Shown piece after piece: positions 39,759-51,877 of a stretch of 64,000 bases of DNA (position 1 is the stretch's first letter; every line of letters starts with the position of its first letter). The notes under the pieces are model-generated. The model was given only the letters and a program-made list of their open reading frames with translations. It did not search any database and had not been told where the DNA came from. This DNA is from Tenebrio molitor. Taxonomy: Eukaryota > Arthropoda > Insecta > Coleoptera > Tenebrionidae. A program made the position numbers and the translations under genes. Location of the stretch: NCBI RefSeq assembly GCF_963966145.1, contig NC_091055.1, positions 1,178,001 through 1,242,000 of the forward strand, given 5' to 3'.

Positions 39759-40084
39759 CAGGGTGAGTCGGGAAGAACCGCCGAAACTCCACGAGTGTAT
39801 TTACACGTGAAAATAATGTAAAAAAACTCAAATGTTCTTATCTGACTACAACAACTTCGTAGACGAAGCAGAAAATGTTTAGAGGCCAACGGCGGTATTT
39901 TTGAACATTTAAGAAATTTAAGAAAAGAATTAAGACAATGTTAATGTTTGCAATTTTGTTTATGTATTATTACGCTATAACTTGAAACAAATGAAAATCA
40001 AATAACAACATATGAGTTGTTTTTACATTATTTTCACTTGTAAATACAGTCATGAAGTTTTGGCGTTCATCCCGACTCACCCTG
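39759..40084. mobile_element. CAGGGTG-class MITE, GAGTCGGGA family (short copy)
   Basis: TA|CAGGGTGAGTCGGGAAGAAC on the left and CATCCCGACTCACCCTG|TA on the right. About 146 bases shorter than the copy at 25156-25627, with the loss in the interior. Confidence 0.9.
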
Positions 40085-43000
40085 TATATAGATTTGTTTT
40101 TTGGTTTTGATAAAGAAGCGATACAGATGATAGAGGAAACACCACATTTTTTCTGGTTGCAACTTGTATTAAAAGTACCTATAAGAGATCAATGAAATAT
40201 TTGTTGGATCATAAATTGATGAGACTTGCAGGCCGAGGATGAGAACGTGTAGGTATATTATGCAGGTTTTTTATTATGTCCCTAGAATGTTAAAAGATGA
40301 TGAGTCAAGTTTATCGTGTCCTTTATAAGGAAAAATAATGACGTATATTATCGTTATTGGTTATTGGGATTGGGCAAAATTCGTGAATATTAACGGTGGC
40401 TTAAAGAGGTTTCCGTCGTCGTCCATTAAAGTCGATAACCGCAACGTGTTTCGATAATCATTTGAAATATGGCGTGAAATTTGAAAAGATTAAGACAAAA
40501 ACGTAAAACGCGATCGGATTTTTACACAGCTGTGATACAAAATTTCTGACAGTCCGGACGAAGGACAAAGAAAAATAATCTGTACGTTGGTATCTTGTGC
40601 AACTGAACTTTCTCCGTATTATTCAAACTATGTGAACATCAATTAAATTGGGGATATGTGCTTTTACGATGACCGTTTCAAAATGGTTTTAAAAAGTTTA
40701 TGATGAGGAGGTTCGATTCATTTTAATATCTTTGATTTATGTATATACGCCCAGTTTTAAAGTTCAACTTGTTTTTAAATTTTAAGTGTGTTCTTATATA
40801 ATATTTGCTCTCGTTATTCTTTTAATCTTTTGTGTCACTTTTGCTCCAGTAGCTTTTTTACTTTCCGTTTATTATAAACAATGAAGCAATTATGTCGAAA
40901 CAACAATTTATGTACTGGTATTTGGTAAGTGTATTTTAAAAGGTTAATTACGCACTTTTAGGCAAATTGCTGTAATTTATTTTTAAGATATTTTATTGAC
41001 CACTTTAATTAATTTAATTTCCAGGCAGTACCTACGACAATTACCTTGTTTATTCGAGTTATTTTGGTACGCCCATTGAAACATTCCGCACCCATCTCGT
41101 TCACGATTATGACATTGCTTTTGCATTACTATATTGCGCATCAAATTAAAAAAAACCACACTATATTTGGGAGCATAGTAAACTTTATTGAGACAATCAC
41201 ATTTCCGCTCAACTCCGAACAACTTCTCCGAAACTCCTTCCACTCGATCGCACCACGTGTTGTCGACAGAAATGTCACCGTCAGTCAACTTTACATTTCC
41301 GCAATTAGTTATTATCAAATTTGTGACGTTACGAAACAAAACAAAACAAAAAATCTCACCGAGTGCCCAAACTGGTGCAGCAGACGTTTTTTTTATGCGA
41401 TGATATACGAAAATACTTTCACTAGGACAGAAAAGTGTTAAAAGAGAGTCACAGCGTGTGTATTGTTAATTAATTCATTCATTCCTGTCGGCCAAACCTA
41501 CGTTCATGTAATGACTCGGATAAGGTTTCCAAGTATTTGCATAATGCATCTCCAAACTCCCAATTTTGAGCGGCTCGAAAATATTTGGAGCAGTTCGAGG
41601 TATTTAGTAACAATTATGTAATTACGCGCCGATCCCGGAAACTGTGAAATATTTAAGAAACTTGTTACCAGAATTATGGTTGCATGTTGCATGGCAAGGA
41701 AATGTCAAATTGTTTTTGAGCTCGAGGGGTTACACGAGATGTTCGGAAGCTTCCAATGAAACAGACCGTACAAATGAGCCTGATTTTAATCCTGTCAAGG
41801 TTGTTCAAGGATTAAATTTTGCCTTTGGAAGGAGAAGATTAGCTATAGAGTCAAGACAGAGTCTGAACACGCATTATTCAAAAATTATATGTAATTATAC
41901 AATGAGATCCTAATTATACAATGCCTACGCAAGGTTATTTTTACAGCAGACACCCCGTAGTTATTTACAATAAAATAAGATTACTCAATACAATGACAAT
42001 GGAAGTAAGTGTGACAACATTTTAAGTGGGGCACACTATCTAATAATAAAAATAAATTATCGATCTTATTAAAAACGTGAATAGTGTAGCCTATATTACA
42101 AATTTACATAATGAAATTGTCAAATGTCAAATAAAACTTAATTTTTGCTATCAGATAGATAACTTTCTTTTTAACACTCTGATATTAAATTATTTTGTAG
42201 CTTGTTATTTTTATAATTTATAAAGATCTTGATCTGAAAATGTTCTCCGAAAATGAAACCAACCTGCTCAAGAAAAACTACTCCATCGTAATAAAATCTT
42301 TAATTTTTTACTGCAGGCAAATATCTGAATAAGAATGTTTATTGATTCCACTAGCACAGGTTTTTACGAATAATTGTTCTAAGAAGTGTGTCGCTGTTAA
42401 CATTCCGAAGCTGATGTGAAAATTTGAATTAAACAATGTATTCAATGTTTTGGCAGAGGAACGTCTCGTTATTGCAAATGTCATTCGTTCAGAGGAGGTG
42501 AAGTAAATTTATTTGAATTCAAGGCTGAACACTTCACGTAACAGCGTCTAGAATCAGGAAAGTGGTTGCACTTCGTAAATTATGGTATCAATATTTTGAG
42601 GAGTTATTTAAAGAATGGTTTGAGCATTTAGTAATTACCGCTTCGGTTACTTAGTCATCGATCATTGGACAAACATTTGCGGCGAACTTATTTATTCAAT
42701 CAATTTTAATAAGATTCTTGGAATACGAACAATAGCGTCGCAAGGTAAACGCTTTCGGTCCGTTGTTTTCTTAAATGTAGAATAATATAAAACCATTAAA
42801 CCTCTGATAATTTTGAAAGAGAAGTCCCAACCGTGGGACAAGAATTTTATTTATACCATTATATATTGCCTTGGTATGTTAGATGTTCGTTACGGCACTA
42901 TCAAAACAGTGGACCAAACATGTGGTCACTTCTCTCCTGATTTCATTTAGAGATAAGTGAGACCCGGGCTCTACCTTTTTTTGGGATACTATCTTTATAG

Positions 43001-43101
43001 GTACAGTTAATTAAACACTGAAACCTTCGGTATTTTTCGAATAAGTGATCGCTACTTTCATTCCGTCTGGTTCGTGTTAAATTTTTTCAATCGGGTTAAA
43101 C

Positions 43102-43108
43102 CACCCTG
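43102..43108. repeat. Solo CAGGGTG-type terminus
   Basis: CACCCTG|TA (43102-43110) without a visible partner within a few hundred bases on either side; probably the remnant of a decayed element. Confidence 0.4.
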
Positions 43109-43392
43109 TATAAGGTTCGGCATTCACCGCGGTATTTGACACCTGTGGAACGGTTATTTGACACCGGCGTCACTCGAAACGTCCCTTGTCTTACTCACGT
43201 ATTGTTTAATAACTTAAAAGTCTTCACTTCACCGTTTTTTCCATTTGGTGAACAACTGAAAATTGATCATTTGTTCAAGGATGAGAGTAAACCTTAAAGG
43301 TCAAGTGTTCTTTTTGCCATCGGGATGCGCTCAGGAAAATACCAACGATCTTGCATTTACATAAAAATTATTGATTTTATCTTTTGTTTCAG

Positions 43393-43431
43393 GTACGTCC
43401 CTCAATTCGCCGCGACCGTTTGTAGATCGGA
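43393..43431 (+). CDS. grh: grainyhead, candidate 39-nt cassette micro-exon / recursive-splice exon
   Basis: A pyrimidine-rich tract ending TTTCAG (43387-43392) is followed by GTACGT and, 39 bases on, by the donor GTAAGT at 43432. Entering with 2 bases from exon 1 it stays open, adding Tyr-Val-Pro-Gln-Phe-Ala-Ala-Thr-Val-Cys-Arg-Ser and leaving 2 bases (GA). It is therefore phase-neutral and splices in frame to either downstream grh exon, giving Glu. Like the site at 23605, it begins with a potential donor directly at the acceptor. It could thus be a coding micro-exon, a recursive-splicing ratchet exon, or both. I do not remember a homologous peptide in other Grainyhead proteins. Confidence 0.55.
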
Positions 43432-44098
43432 GTAAGTAAAAAATGTCAAAAATTTATTTTCCAATTTCTGATACATTGAAGTGATTGCGCTAGAAATCGA
43501 TAAAACAAATAATAAAAACAATTCGTACACCATAGTTGTTTACAGATTGTGAAAATAAATTATTTGACGTTTCCTAATAAGCAACTTATTTTACGATACT
43601 AAAATTATTGGAACATTAATTAAAACAATTAATTTTTATTTACATTTTGCCTGCATCCTTAATGTCTATATAAATAAAACCAGTAACGTTTAAATTTTTC
43701 ACTTAAAAGACCCTAATTGCCTCATTTAACATTTGACATGTCAGATATAAATGATAATTTACATTTTTATCTGCCATTTCATTAACTTCTCTTATATTGC
43801 ACCAGCAAAAAAAAACTATCCTATCAAGTACTGTCTATTTAGAAATAACAGTCACATAAACTTATCAACAAATTACAGCAACTTGCAAGGGAAGTTGTTT
43901 TGAGCGAATTTAAAATTATGAACGACACCGCTTAAACGCTATTTATTTATTTATTTTTTTGGATATGGTATTTCAAATAATCGATTTATTCACCAATAAA
44001 TCAATAATAATAGGTGGTTGATATTTTTGGAACGGACCACTGAATGAATTAAATTGCAACAGTACCTATCAGATACGTATACCTACGAATATGCGATA

Positions 44099-44679
44099 TC
44101 ATGCGTTCAAATGTAAACCTCTGGGCGTTGAAAAAGTAAACTAAACTAGGCAAAAATGAATAGGGAATTCCACAATTTTTCTTGCAAAGCAAAATAATTG
44201 CCCCAATCCTCCCACGTATTCTTAAACACAAGATAAATTTAAAATGCTACAGGTACTTGAAACATTACTTTTAATGTGTATATTAATATATTTCTAACAC
44301 ATTTCATTACAAATTTTAAACTGTGTATTTATAAAAAATTCAAAAAAGAAAAAATTCCCTATTCATTTTTGCCTAGTTTATTTGGAACAGTGTAAAGTTT
44401 GAATTTCCCGCCGTTTGGCACGAATGACATTTGTTTATGTTTAATCGGCACATGTTTGTTTTGAGCAAAGAGTGTCCTTAGATATTTGCTTCAAGAATAG
44501 GAATCGTTGGTTATTTTACATTTAATGCAAAACATTGCAAAGAAAGAAAAAAAACACAAAGATTTTTTGTTTATACAGTTTAGGTTAGCTGTCAACATGC
44601 TCTAAATACACTTTGAAAAAGCAAAACAATTGACGGTTTCCAACGCCTTCCCAGCCCAGGATTTTATTTGAACGCCCGA
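44099..44679. mobile_element. MITE, TCGGGCGTTC family (copy 4, interrupted)
   Basis: The left end TCATGCGTTCAAATGTAAAC follows TA; the right end TTTTATTTGAACGCCCGA is followed by TA. The interior matches copies 2 and 5, but a second element (44144-44378) is inserted near the left arm. Confidence 0.85.
44144..44378. mobile_element. Nested palindromic MITE, about 235 bp, TA target duplication
   Basis: Begins AACTAGGCAAAAATGAATAG (then GGAATT) and ends with the exact inverted sequence (AATTCCCTATTCATTTTTGC then CTAGTT). TA flanks both sides (44142-44143 and 44379-44380). Removing it restores the sequence seen in family copy 2 (GTAAC..TTTGGAACAG), so the insertion is younger than its host. Confidence 0.9.
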
Positions 44680-45849
44680 TATCTCGATATTTTTTATTAA
44701 AGAAATCAATTCAGCGTGCGCAGTTTCACTCGATAATTTTTTGAAATGCGACGTGAAATGAATTGAAAGAATGCAAAATATAACATGGACCACACTAATT
44801 TAACGATTAAAAAATAACATTTTTCATTTTACCGACAACGATTTTTCGACAATTTGTTCAGAATTCGGTCCGCGTCGTTCAACATGTTGCACTTTTCTAG
44901 TTCTGCTCTATGATTGGATAAAATAACTCAAAATGAAAATTAAAATATTTGTTGGAAAGTTTTCCACTCGAACACTTTTTTATTTGAATTGAAATACCTT
45001 TCTAATAGGAAGGATTTTTATGAAAATTACAATCCACTCAGGTCGTTGAAAGAACTTGTTTTATTCCTATTTTGATTGTGATATCTAATTGATTGGAGTA
45101 TTTTGTCACGAAAGACAATTAGAACAGTCCATTAAGCATTGAAACAACAGTTACATGATTTGTTTTATTTAATGCCGCCCTAGCGCAATTACACAGTGTT
45201 TCAGCTAGCAATATACATGTCTAGAATAATATGTAATGTGACAAAGTGAATGGTAACTAATTACCCATTTGTTCGTAGTGTAAGGGTTTATCCAATATAT
45301 TGTTCTGGTACAATTAGTATATGTTACAGATTTGCCGAGTTGCTTTTATACAATAATATTTCTTCCGTGGTGTTTTCTAAGCTTTAGGCAAATCGTTTTT
45401 TGATAGTACAGACACAAATAGGATTAGTGATATTTAAAAGAGAAAAAAAAGTACGATTACGTGGAGCATTAATGTCCCATTTAATCTCCCAGACGGGTGC
45501 GTTAGCTAATAAACATCTCTGTAAATTTTATTTTAGCGCGTTGATAAGGCAACTAGCAGCAAATAAAAAATGGCATTAATGTTTCTTGTGCACTATACAG
45601 TTAACAATTTACGTAGCGTATAACGTCTTTGCATATCGATACGCAGCATGATCCTGTATTACCAAGTGCGGTACCAGTTTCATATATTATTTCATTATGG
45701 TACTGTCATCACCAATAAATATGAACTCGCGTTACACATACGTTCGTTATTTATCCGCACGGGACGAAAAAATGACGCAACAAAATCACAATTTAGCAAA
45801 GACAAGTAGAGATTTTTTTGAAGAAATTTAGAAAGTGTCGCGCCGATAC

Positions 45850-46930
45850 AGTTTCTAAATTATTGAGTTATTTATTAGCCCCTATAACTGTATCACACTT
45901 TCGATGGCTGATACGATTATTCCTAATTAAGTCGGAAAAAAATTGGGTGCACAGCCTTCGACTTAGACTTAGAAACTCACCCGAGAACACAAAAGAATTT
46001 ACGAAATTGCTTACACGACTATAAAACGAATTCAATACGCCCTCTTCTAGCCTCCACACATTTTATTATTCCGACACGCAAAATGGGGAGGGTGGGCCGA
46101 GGCTCGCACAAAAGCTGGGACGACTCGAAAAATAATCGAATTTAGGCGCAGTTCGGACAAAATCTACGATTTTAGACGGAAAATATGGGCGTAGAACGAA
46201 GCCAATGGAGTCGCTCAAGGTTAAGTCCAAAAATAGCCGCGGAGATATAACATGAGTGTTAGGGCAGTTTCGGAGAACACCGCGTAGATCTTGTCCTTTG
46301 GCGGCTCCGATTTCGGGCCACTTGATCTGACTTGGTGGAGGAGTGTGGTGTGTGGTAGTTTTTTTTTTTGGGGGGTTGTCGTTTAATTACAAATTCTGGT
46401 GATAAATTTGAATCGCAGTTTGAAATAATGCGAGATGATTGGGAGAAAAATAAAAGGAGGGCTTAATGAAATGTCGCGATTTAATTTTCGCCAATGTCCA
46501 GAGGGCAACGCATGCGCACCGCATATCGACCACTAAAATTACCACGGCTACTTGTTGAGCCGTCCGGCAGCCGGCAAGGTAACTCAACTAACCTGGCCAG
46601 TTTTATTCAATGTTCAGTGTGATTCTAGACCTCGTGCGTAATACAACGCATGGAGGTCATTCTTTGGACGAGCGGTGCCATGTGCTGAAAAATAAATACA
46701 GTGCGAACCGAAGAGTGAAGTGACACAGTGTCTTGTGCTTCTTGTGCTGCATATTTTAATTCGGATAACACCACAGTACCCTCTTAGAATAGGTACGCCG
46801 TCAAGTTTTCCGAAAAGTGCCAGTCCGCAAACACGAAAACAAGTGCATGTCACGCAACCGGGTCACCACGGATCTTTCGCGATTTGGCCGGCAGTCAATA
46901 TTTTGACCGGGTCGTAGAGAAATTTTGACG
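45850..46930 (+). promoter_or_regulatory. GC-richer intronic patch, possible enhancer or alternative promoter
   Basis: GC and CpG are clearly above the intron background, without repeat termini and without a convincing ORF. A donor-like CAAG|GTAACT occurs at 46575-46584, preceded by an ATG at 46512. That frame would enter the next grh exon in phase 1 rather than the required phase 2, so I do not call an alternative first exon. Function is inferred from composition only. Confidence 0.25.
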
Positions 46931-48764
46931 TCTGGAATGCTCGCACGCATATTTTCGACTAGTTAGCTCAAATTTAGATGAACACCTGCGATAACCACGG
47001 CGACCGCTCAATTTGCTTCGAATGCTTGGACGTTTTTGACTTTTTTCAAAAATGACGCGTCACCGATTATGGCAGATTATAAAAATTATCTAACAAGCGG
47101 CAAGAAAATGTGACACAATATGCATATAAACTACCATTCTGTATGTAAATGACTCTATCATTTTAAAAAATTTACTATTATACTAATTCCATGCTAATGC
47201 ACACTTGATTATATACATATCTATAATTTTTTTTCATTCGCCTTCAATTGTCACTCCGGGTTATCGGAAATCGTTAATTCACAGTTCCATCGGCACAGCA
47301 TGAGTTGTCAGCTCCCAATTTGTTTGTTTTTGGTGTAAAAAAAAATCGCCGATGTCTAAAGCTACGTCAATATTTGGCTAATGAGTGTGTAGGCAAACAC
47401 AAGAAAAATGGCATGGTAGTTCAGTTAACGTGAGTGTCGCAGGCTTACGGTCGAATTACTTTGACGGCTTTTAAAAGGGTAGACCTAAACCAGGCGATGA
47501 CCTGCGGCCGTAAAGACCTCCGAAAAAAATCGACAGGGGTGAACAAACTCGTTATGTCAACGATAATTCGATTTATAGTCGAAAAACGTGATTCCTGACC
47601 GCATTCGTGCCGCGTAAAAATTTCGATGTAATTTCGGTAGCTAATTAGTGTGAAAAAGTTTGCTGTTCGGTTGGATTTCGTGAAGATTATTTTACGAATG
47701 GGGGGCTAATGGACAGCCCTGGCTAGATTATTTAGGGGACAAGTTCTACGCGTTCCCGCGTCCGTGTACTGGCCAGTTTACCTGGTTCTGTCTCATGCAG
47801 TTCTCAAGAATAGACCAACCCTTGCGATTGTAATTACGCTTCGTCATTAGCCAGCTTTATGTTGGTATTACTGCAAGGCAGGGATATCACGTGGTGTTGT
47901 ACAATAATCCCTGGTTCGACTCTACTGTACATTTTTCTTGCATTGCACAGTATTGAAATGGAACTCGGTTAACTGGAAATTAGGGAAATTTTGATTTTGA
48001 GATAATAGCCTTGTTATAAACAGTTGGGTGTAATTTTGATTAAACTGTGGCTATACTTTAAATACTAACATAACGTTGGGTAGGTTGTAATTAACTGGAA
48101 ACTACTTAACCAGTTAATTGACTCTATATATCAAATGCTAAGCTATTATTTTCAACCGGATGGCCTAATAGTTTAATCTTTAATCATAAGACTTTTATAA
48201 TTATCTCAAAACCATTTTTGAATTGTGAAATGGTGTAACATTTTAATTATAAAATAAAACCTCAAACTGACAATATTGTCGTCGTTTTCGAACAAAATAT
48301 ATCGATAAAACGACCTCTACCGGGATAAAATATTATTTCTTTACGTCCATTAGTCGACTTCAACATGGATTTTGTGGCTAATTAGAGAACTAATCGTCAC
48401 ATATTTGTCGTTTGGTTTACACGGTGAACATAAAATCTTTCAAAAATCTAACAAACCAGTTCCTGTTATTCTCTGTACATGAATATGCAATTAGTTTAGG
48501 TGCTGTTTTTCTCGATACACTAATTTACATTCACACCGATCTGATTCTGTAAATGGGCGACTCTACACCAAAAACAAACTACAATTCCATAACTCTTTAA
48601 ATCGAAGCCAATTTATTGTAAAAATTAATCACGGATGCAAAAGTAATTTCTTAAATACTTAAATTCTCTCAGCGATGCTTCCAAAATTTTCCAAACAAGC
48701 AAAATATTTTGACCCTCTTGTCAGATTTAAGTCCAGAGTAAATTCGAGAGAATTAAACGAAATA

Positions 48765-49121
48765 CAGGGTGATTTTGAAAGTTGTGCAGATATTTTAATC
48801 ACGAGCTACTGGCTTCATGTAGAACTCGGAAAAAATATTTAAAAAATTCTGACATTTATTTTTTGTGCTACAATTTTTTTTAATTGCTTTTAGTTTTCTA
48901 CGTTGTCCTACAACCTCGTAGGTAAAATTTCGGCACATTTTAAAAATACACCCTGTATATCATGTTTTATAAAATGTACGCCAATGCGTAGTTGTAGTTA
49001 AAAAAATAAATGTCATTTTATTTTTTGACATAGAATTTTTTAAATATTTTTTCCGAGTTGTACCTACATGAAGCCAGTAGCTCGTGATTAAAATATCTGC
49101 ACAACTTTCAAAATCACCCTG
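48765..49121. mobile_element. CAGGGTG-class MITE, about 357 bp, with internal terminus
   Basis: TA|CAGGGTGATTTTGAAAGTTG then TGCAGATATTTTAATCACGA on the left, with a nearly perfect inverted copy on the right ending CACCCTG|TA. An additional CACCCTG|TA occurs inside, ending at 48955, so the element is composite or arose by nested insertion or abortive repair. Confidence 0.9.
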
Positions 49122-50515
49122 TATATCCTTCATGAATGATAGTTTTTATTAAATCGGAAATGAACCTAAGACTATTTCTTTGTACACAAATTGTAATGGT
49201 ACTCGTTATATGCAATTAAATTAATAAGCATAAATTGGATGTTTACTTTCATTTTCTTATTGGACTGTCAACTTTTTACAGTTTTGTATAATTAGAAAAA
49301 CACTGGAACATGTGACGTTCCGGTTAAATTTAAACTTGTGTGAAATTATCGAGTGTGTTTATAGTAATTTTTAATACCATTAAAATGCCAGCAACATGCG
49401 GAAAATTCGAAAAAATTAATGAACCCGGTTAATTAATTTAATTTTTGACGAAAATGTGTACAAATTCAAATCGATTTGTGTCTTTGGCGTTTTTATTTTT
49501 GTTTTATAATTAATTTTTGGGTTAAACTGTCGATTAACTTTCACGCGCATTTCTTCTTATCTTCGTGCACGAATTGTCTGCAACTGATTTCTAGCCGTTA
49601 TGTTGGCGACATTTAATGTGAGAAATTAATTTACATATTGTGTAATTTTTCTATGTAAATTTCTCCAATAAATAATACCCTCAACTGTATCATAATGTTT
49701 CCCTCACGCCCCGATTTGCATGTAAAAACGAATTTTGTGCAATGGATAAGTTATTCTGGGCCCATTTCACACCAACTGATTTATCACCGATGTCCCTTCG
49801 AACTATATTTATTTGTCGAATCTAATCCATTGACGAACTCGACCGTTTAACCGACTCCCAAATCAATTTAATTACTTTTATGAATATATTAATGTAATTA
49901 ATAGTGGGTTTAATCATGTGAACGATTTTTAAATCAAACTGTAACGCCTGAGGCGAAGTTAATTAATTTTTATTTCTACGTAGTCGATTCTACTATTTTT
50001 CTATTCAATAAGAAAAGAGTTAATTAAAACGCGCGTCATCCTCCCATAGAGGAACCGATTTTTAACTAACCGTCACTACACTATTTTACAGTTAAATTTA
50101 TATTAGCTACATATGTACTAGTTATTTCTCGTTAACAATCTACGGTTAATATATGAATTGGTCGTAACGGAAACAAATAAATCAAAACGCATGTTCGTAA
50201 AGAAGGTGCTTACGTATTTTTTATGTATTATATGCATATGGAAACTACCTGTATGTTAAGTACACATTCCATTGTGTTACTTGACAGGGCCTCTATCTTC
50301 TGCTACTGAATAAATTTGGGGTTTGTACCTATTGAAAAGTGACGAGAAACACGAAGCGAAATCTCCCACAGCGCATCTACTTCATTTTTTGTTCTTTCAA
50401 AAACTGTTGTCAAATAATCTACGCACGATAAAATTATTATTGCTACCGACATAACAAATCTTCAAAGAAATAAATTTTGCGATACGAATGTTTCAGATAG
50501 TAACACTTTGTAGTA

Positions 50516-50690
50516 TCGGGTGTTCATTTAAATTTATCCGTTGAAGTCGTTTGTGAACGCTCCACTCGTTAGTCTGCAGAGTAAAAACACAAACAACGCA
50601 AAAAGTGAGGTTAGATTTAAATGGCTGATCTGTAATCCGTGATGCGTTCACAATCGACGCTTCAACGACTACTTTGAGGTTAAATTTCAA
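50516..50690. mobile_element. MITE, TCGGGTGTTC family (copy 4)
   Basis: Starts TA|TCGGGTGTTCATTTAAAT; the right end is reduced (GAGGTTAAATTTCAA). Inner arm GTGAACGCTCCACTCG matches its relatives. It directly abuts a member of the other TCGGG family at 50700. Confidence 0.75.
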
Positions 50691-50699
50691 TAGAAGATA

Positions 50700-50974
50700 T
50701 TGCGCGTTCAAATGACGAAATTAAATCGTTTAGAACAGTGTAAAGTTTGAATTTCCCGCTGTTTGACACGAATGATATTTGTTGATGTTTAATCGGGACA
50801 TAATTGAACGTGTTTGTTTTCAGCAAAGGGTGCCCTTAGATATTTGCTTCGAGAATAGGAATCGTTAAGTTACTGTAAAACATTGCAAAGAAAGATTTTT
50901 TTTGGGTCTAAATTTTAGGTTAGCTGTCAACATGCTCCAATTAATCTACGCTTTAAAAAAGCACAGAAATTTGA
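50700..50974. mobile_element. MITE, TCGGGCGTTC family (decayed copy 5)
   Basis: The left end TTGCGCGTTCAAATGACGAA follows TA; the interior AGTGTAAAGTTTGAATTTCC and TTAGCTGTCAACATGCTCCA matches other copies. The right terminus is lost near the ...TTTAAAAAAGCACAG block. Confidence 0.7.
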
Positions 50975-51403
50975 GTATTTATTCAAAGAAACGAGTACAA
51001 CAAGTACAACTGTTTTTCAGTTGCACTATGTTCTAAAATTGTTTATTTTGCTGTAGAACTGTAATGAGCTTGTTTACATTCAGCATTAGTACGACGTTAG
51101 TTTTGTTTGATATTTTAAATCGAGTATTTTGTAAACTAAAAAACAGTTGCCGCTCGAGCTGCAATAAAAAGTATTTCGCCACTACTAAACTCCCAATTGT
51201 TTGATGAATATGTTTGTGCAGCAGTAAAATCATGTAGTGACATTTGTTGCTGAAATGCTTCTTTTTATTTTTGGAAAGATTGACCTTGATCGATAATCTA
51301 TTTGTCGATTAAATCGATAGATCTGCCCAGCCTTAATGACGCTGTAGGAGGTTCGTTTGAATGTAAATTTATAATGTAAAAAAAGTAGAAGTCCTGTTTA
51401 TTT

Positions 51404-51589
51404 TTGTCACTAACGCAAACGGTTCATCTGAAAATGTCGCTTGGCGAAAAAGGTGATAACTGCGACGTAATCAGCGGTAATAGTAAAAATAGAAAAAACG
51501 CTCGAAGTATTGTGATTTCTCCGGATTATCGACGTGAACAAAAGCCATTGATGAATTTTAAACTCAATGACAAGAGGTTTCGCTTATAG
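51404..51589 (+). CDS. Small ORF, 51-61 codons, with nearby AATAAA; unrecognised
   Basis: The frame starting at ATG 51404, or more plausibly at ATG 51434 (MSLGEKGDNCDVISGNSKN), ends at TAG 51587-51589. It encodes a hydrophilic protein rich in N, K and R with a basic C-terminus (FKLNDKRFRL). An AATAAA polyadenylation-type hexamer follows the stop by 20 bases (51609-51614). This arrangement resembles a compact intronless or retroposed gene. No family is recognised, and the hexamer is common by chance in AT-rich DNA. Confidence 0.3.
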   Translation: MSLTQTVHLKMSLGEKGDNCDVISGNSKNRKNARSIVISPDYRREQKPLMNFKLNDKRFRL

Positions 51590-51877
51590 TAATAGTCGTT
51601 TATTTAACAATAAAGTTGAATGAATGGAACAACTTTTATATAATACGCACTTTCCCACACATTTATTTACACAGTCTGTTGAACAAAACATGATACTACC
51701 AGAAGCTCAGTTATTATGTAAAATTATTACTTATTTCTAATTAACAACTATTATTGTTTTTTTCTGTGCACACCTAGTCGCGTAGGTAATTGAATAGGAG
51801 CTGGAAGCGATAATTTTTGTAAAGTGGCAGCTATGTATAATCGATTTTGAAAATTTCTACTCGCGGGAACCGAAAAT

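Larger units (their letters stand above)
23642..43392 (+). other. grh: grh intron, second segment
   Basis: AT-rich intron of about 19.8 kb. It contains the retrotransposon ORF at 29562-31664 and the MITEs listed separately. 31665-35490 and 40090-43090 hold only AT-rich sequence and short ORFs that I cannot support. The longest overlapping pair (40983-41441, one on each strand) has no recognisable motif. Confidence 0.75.

Noticed and set aside
40983..41441. Overlapping ORFs of 118 codons (-) and 131 codons (+)
   Set aside because: No domain or family recognised; mirror-frame ORFs of this size arise by chance where GC rises slightly.
46512..46578. Alternative first exon of grh (ATG to donor CAAG|GTAACT)
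   Set aside because: The frame reaches the donor in phase 1, whereas every downstream grh exon here needs phase 2; no similarity to any Grh N-terminus.
47411..47465. tRNA-like stretch (GGTAGTTCAGTTAACGTGAG ... GGTCGAATTAC)
   Set aside because: The arm pairing fails and the T-arm consensus is not met; perhaps a decayed tRNA-derived sequence but not supportable.
47857..47935. tRNA- or SINE-like B box (GGTTCGACTCT near 47931)
   Set aside because: No matching A box at the right distance and no cloverleaf could be folded by eye.
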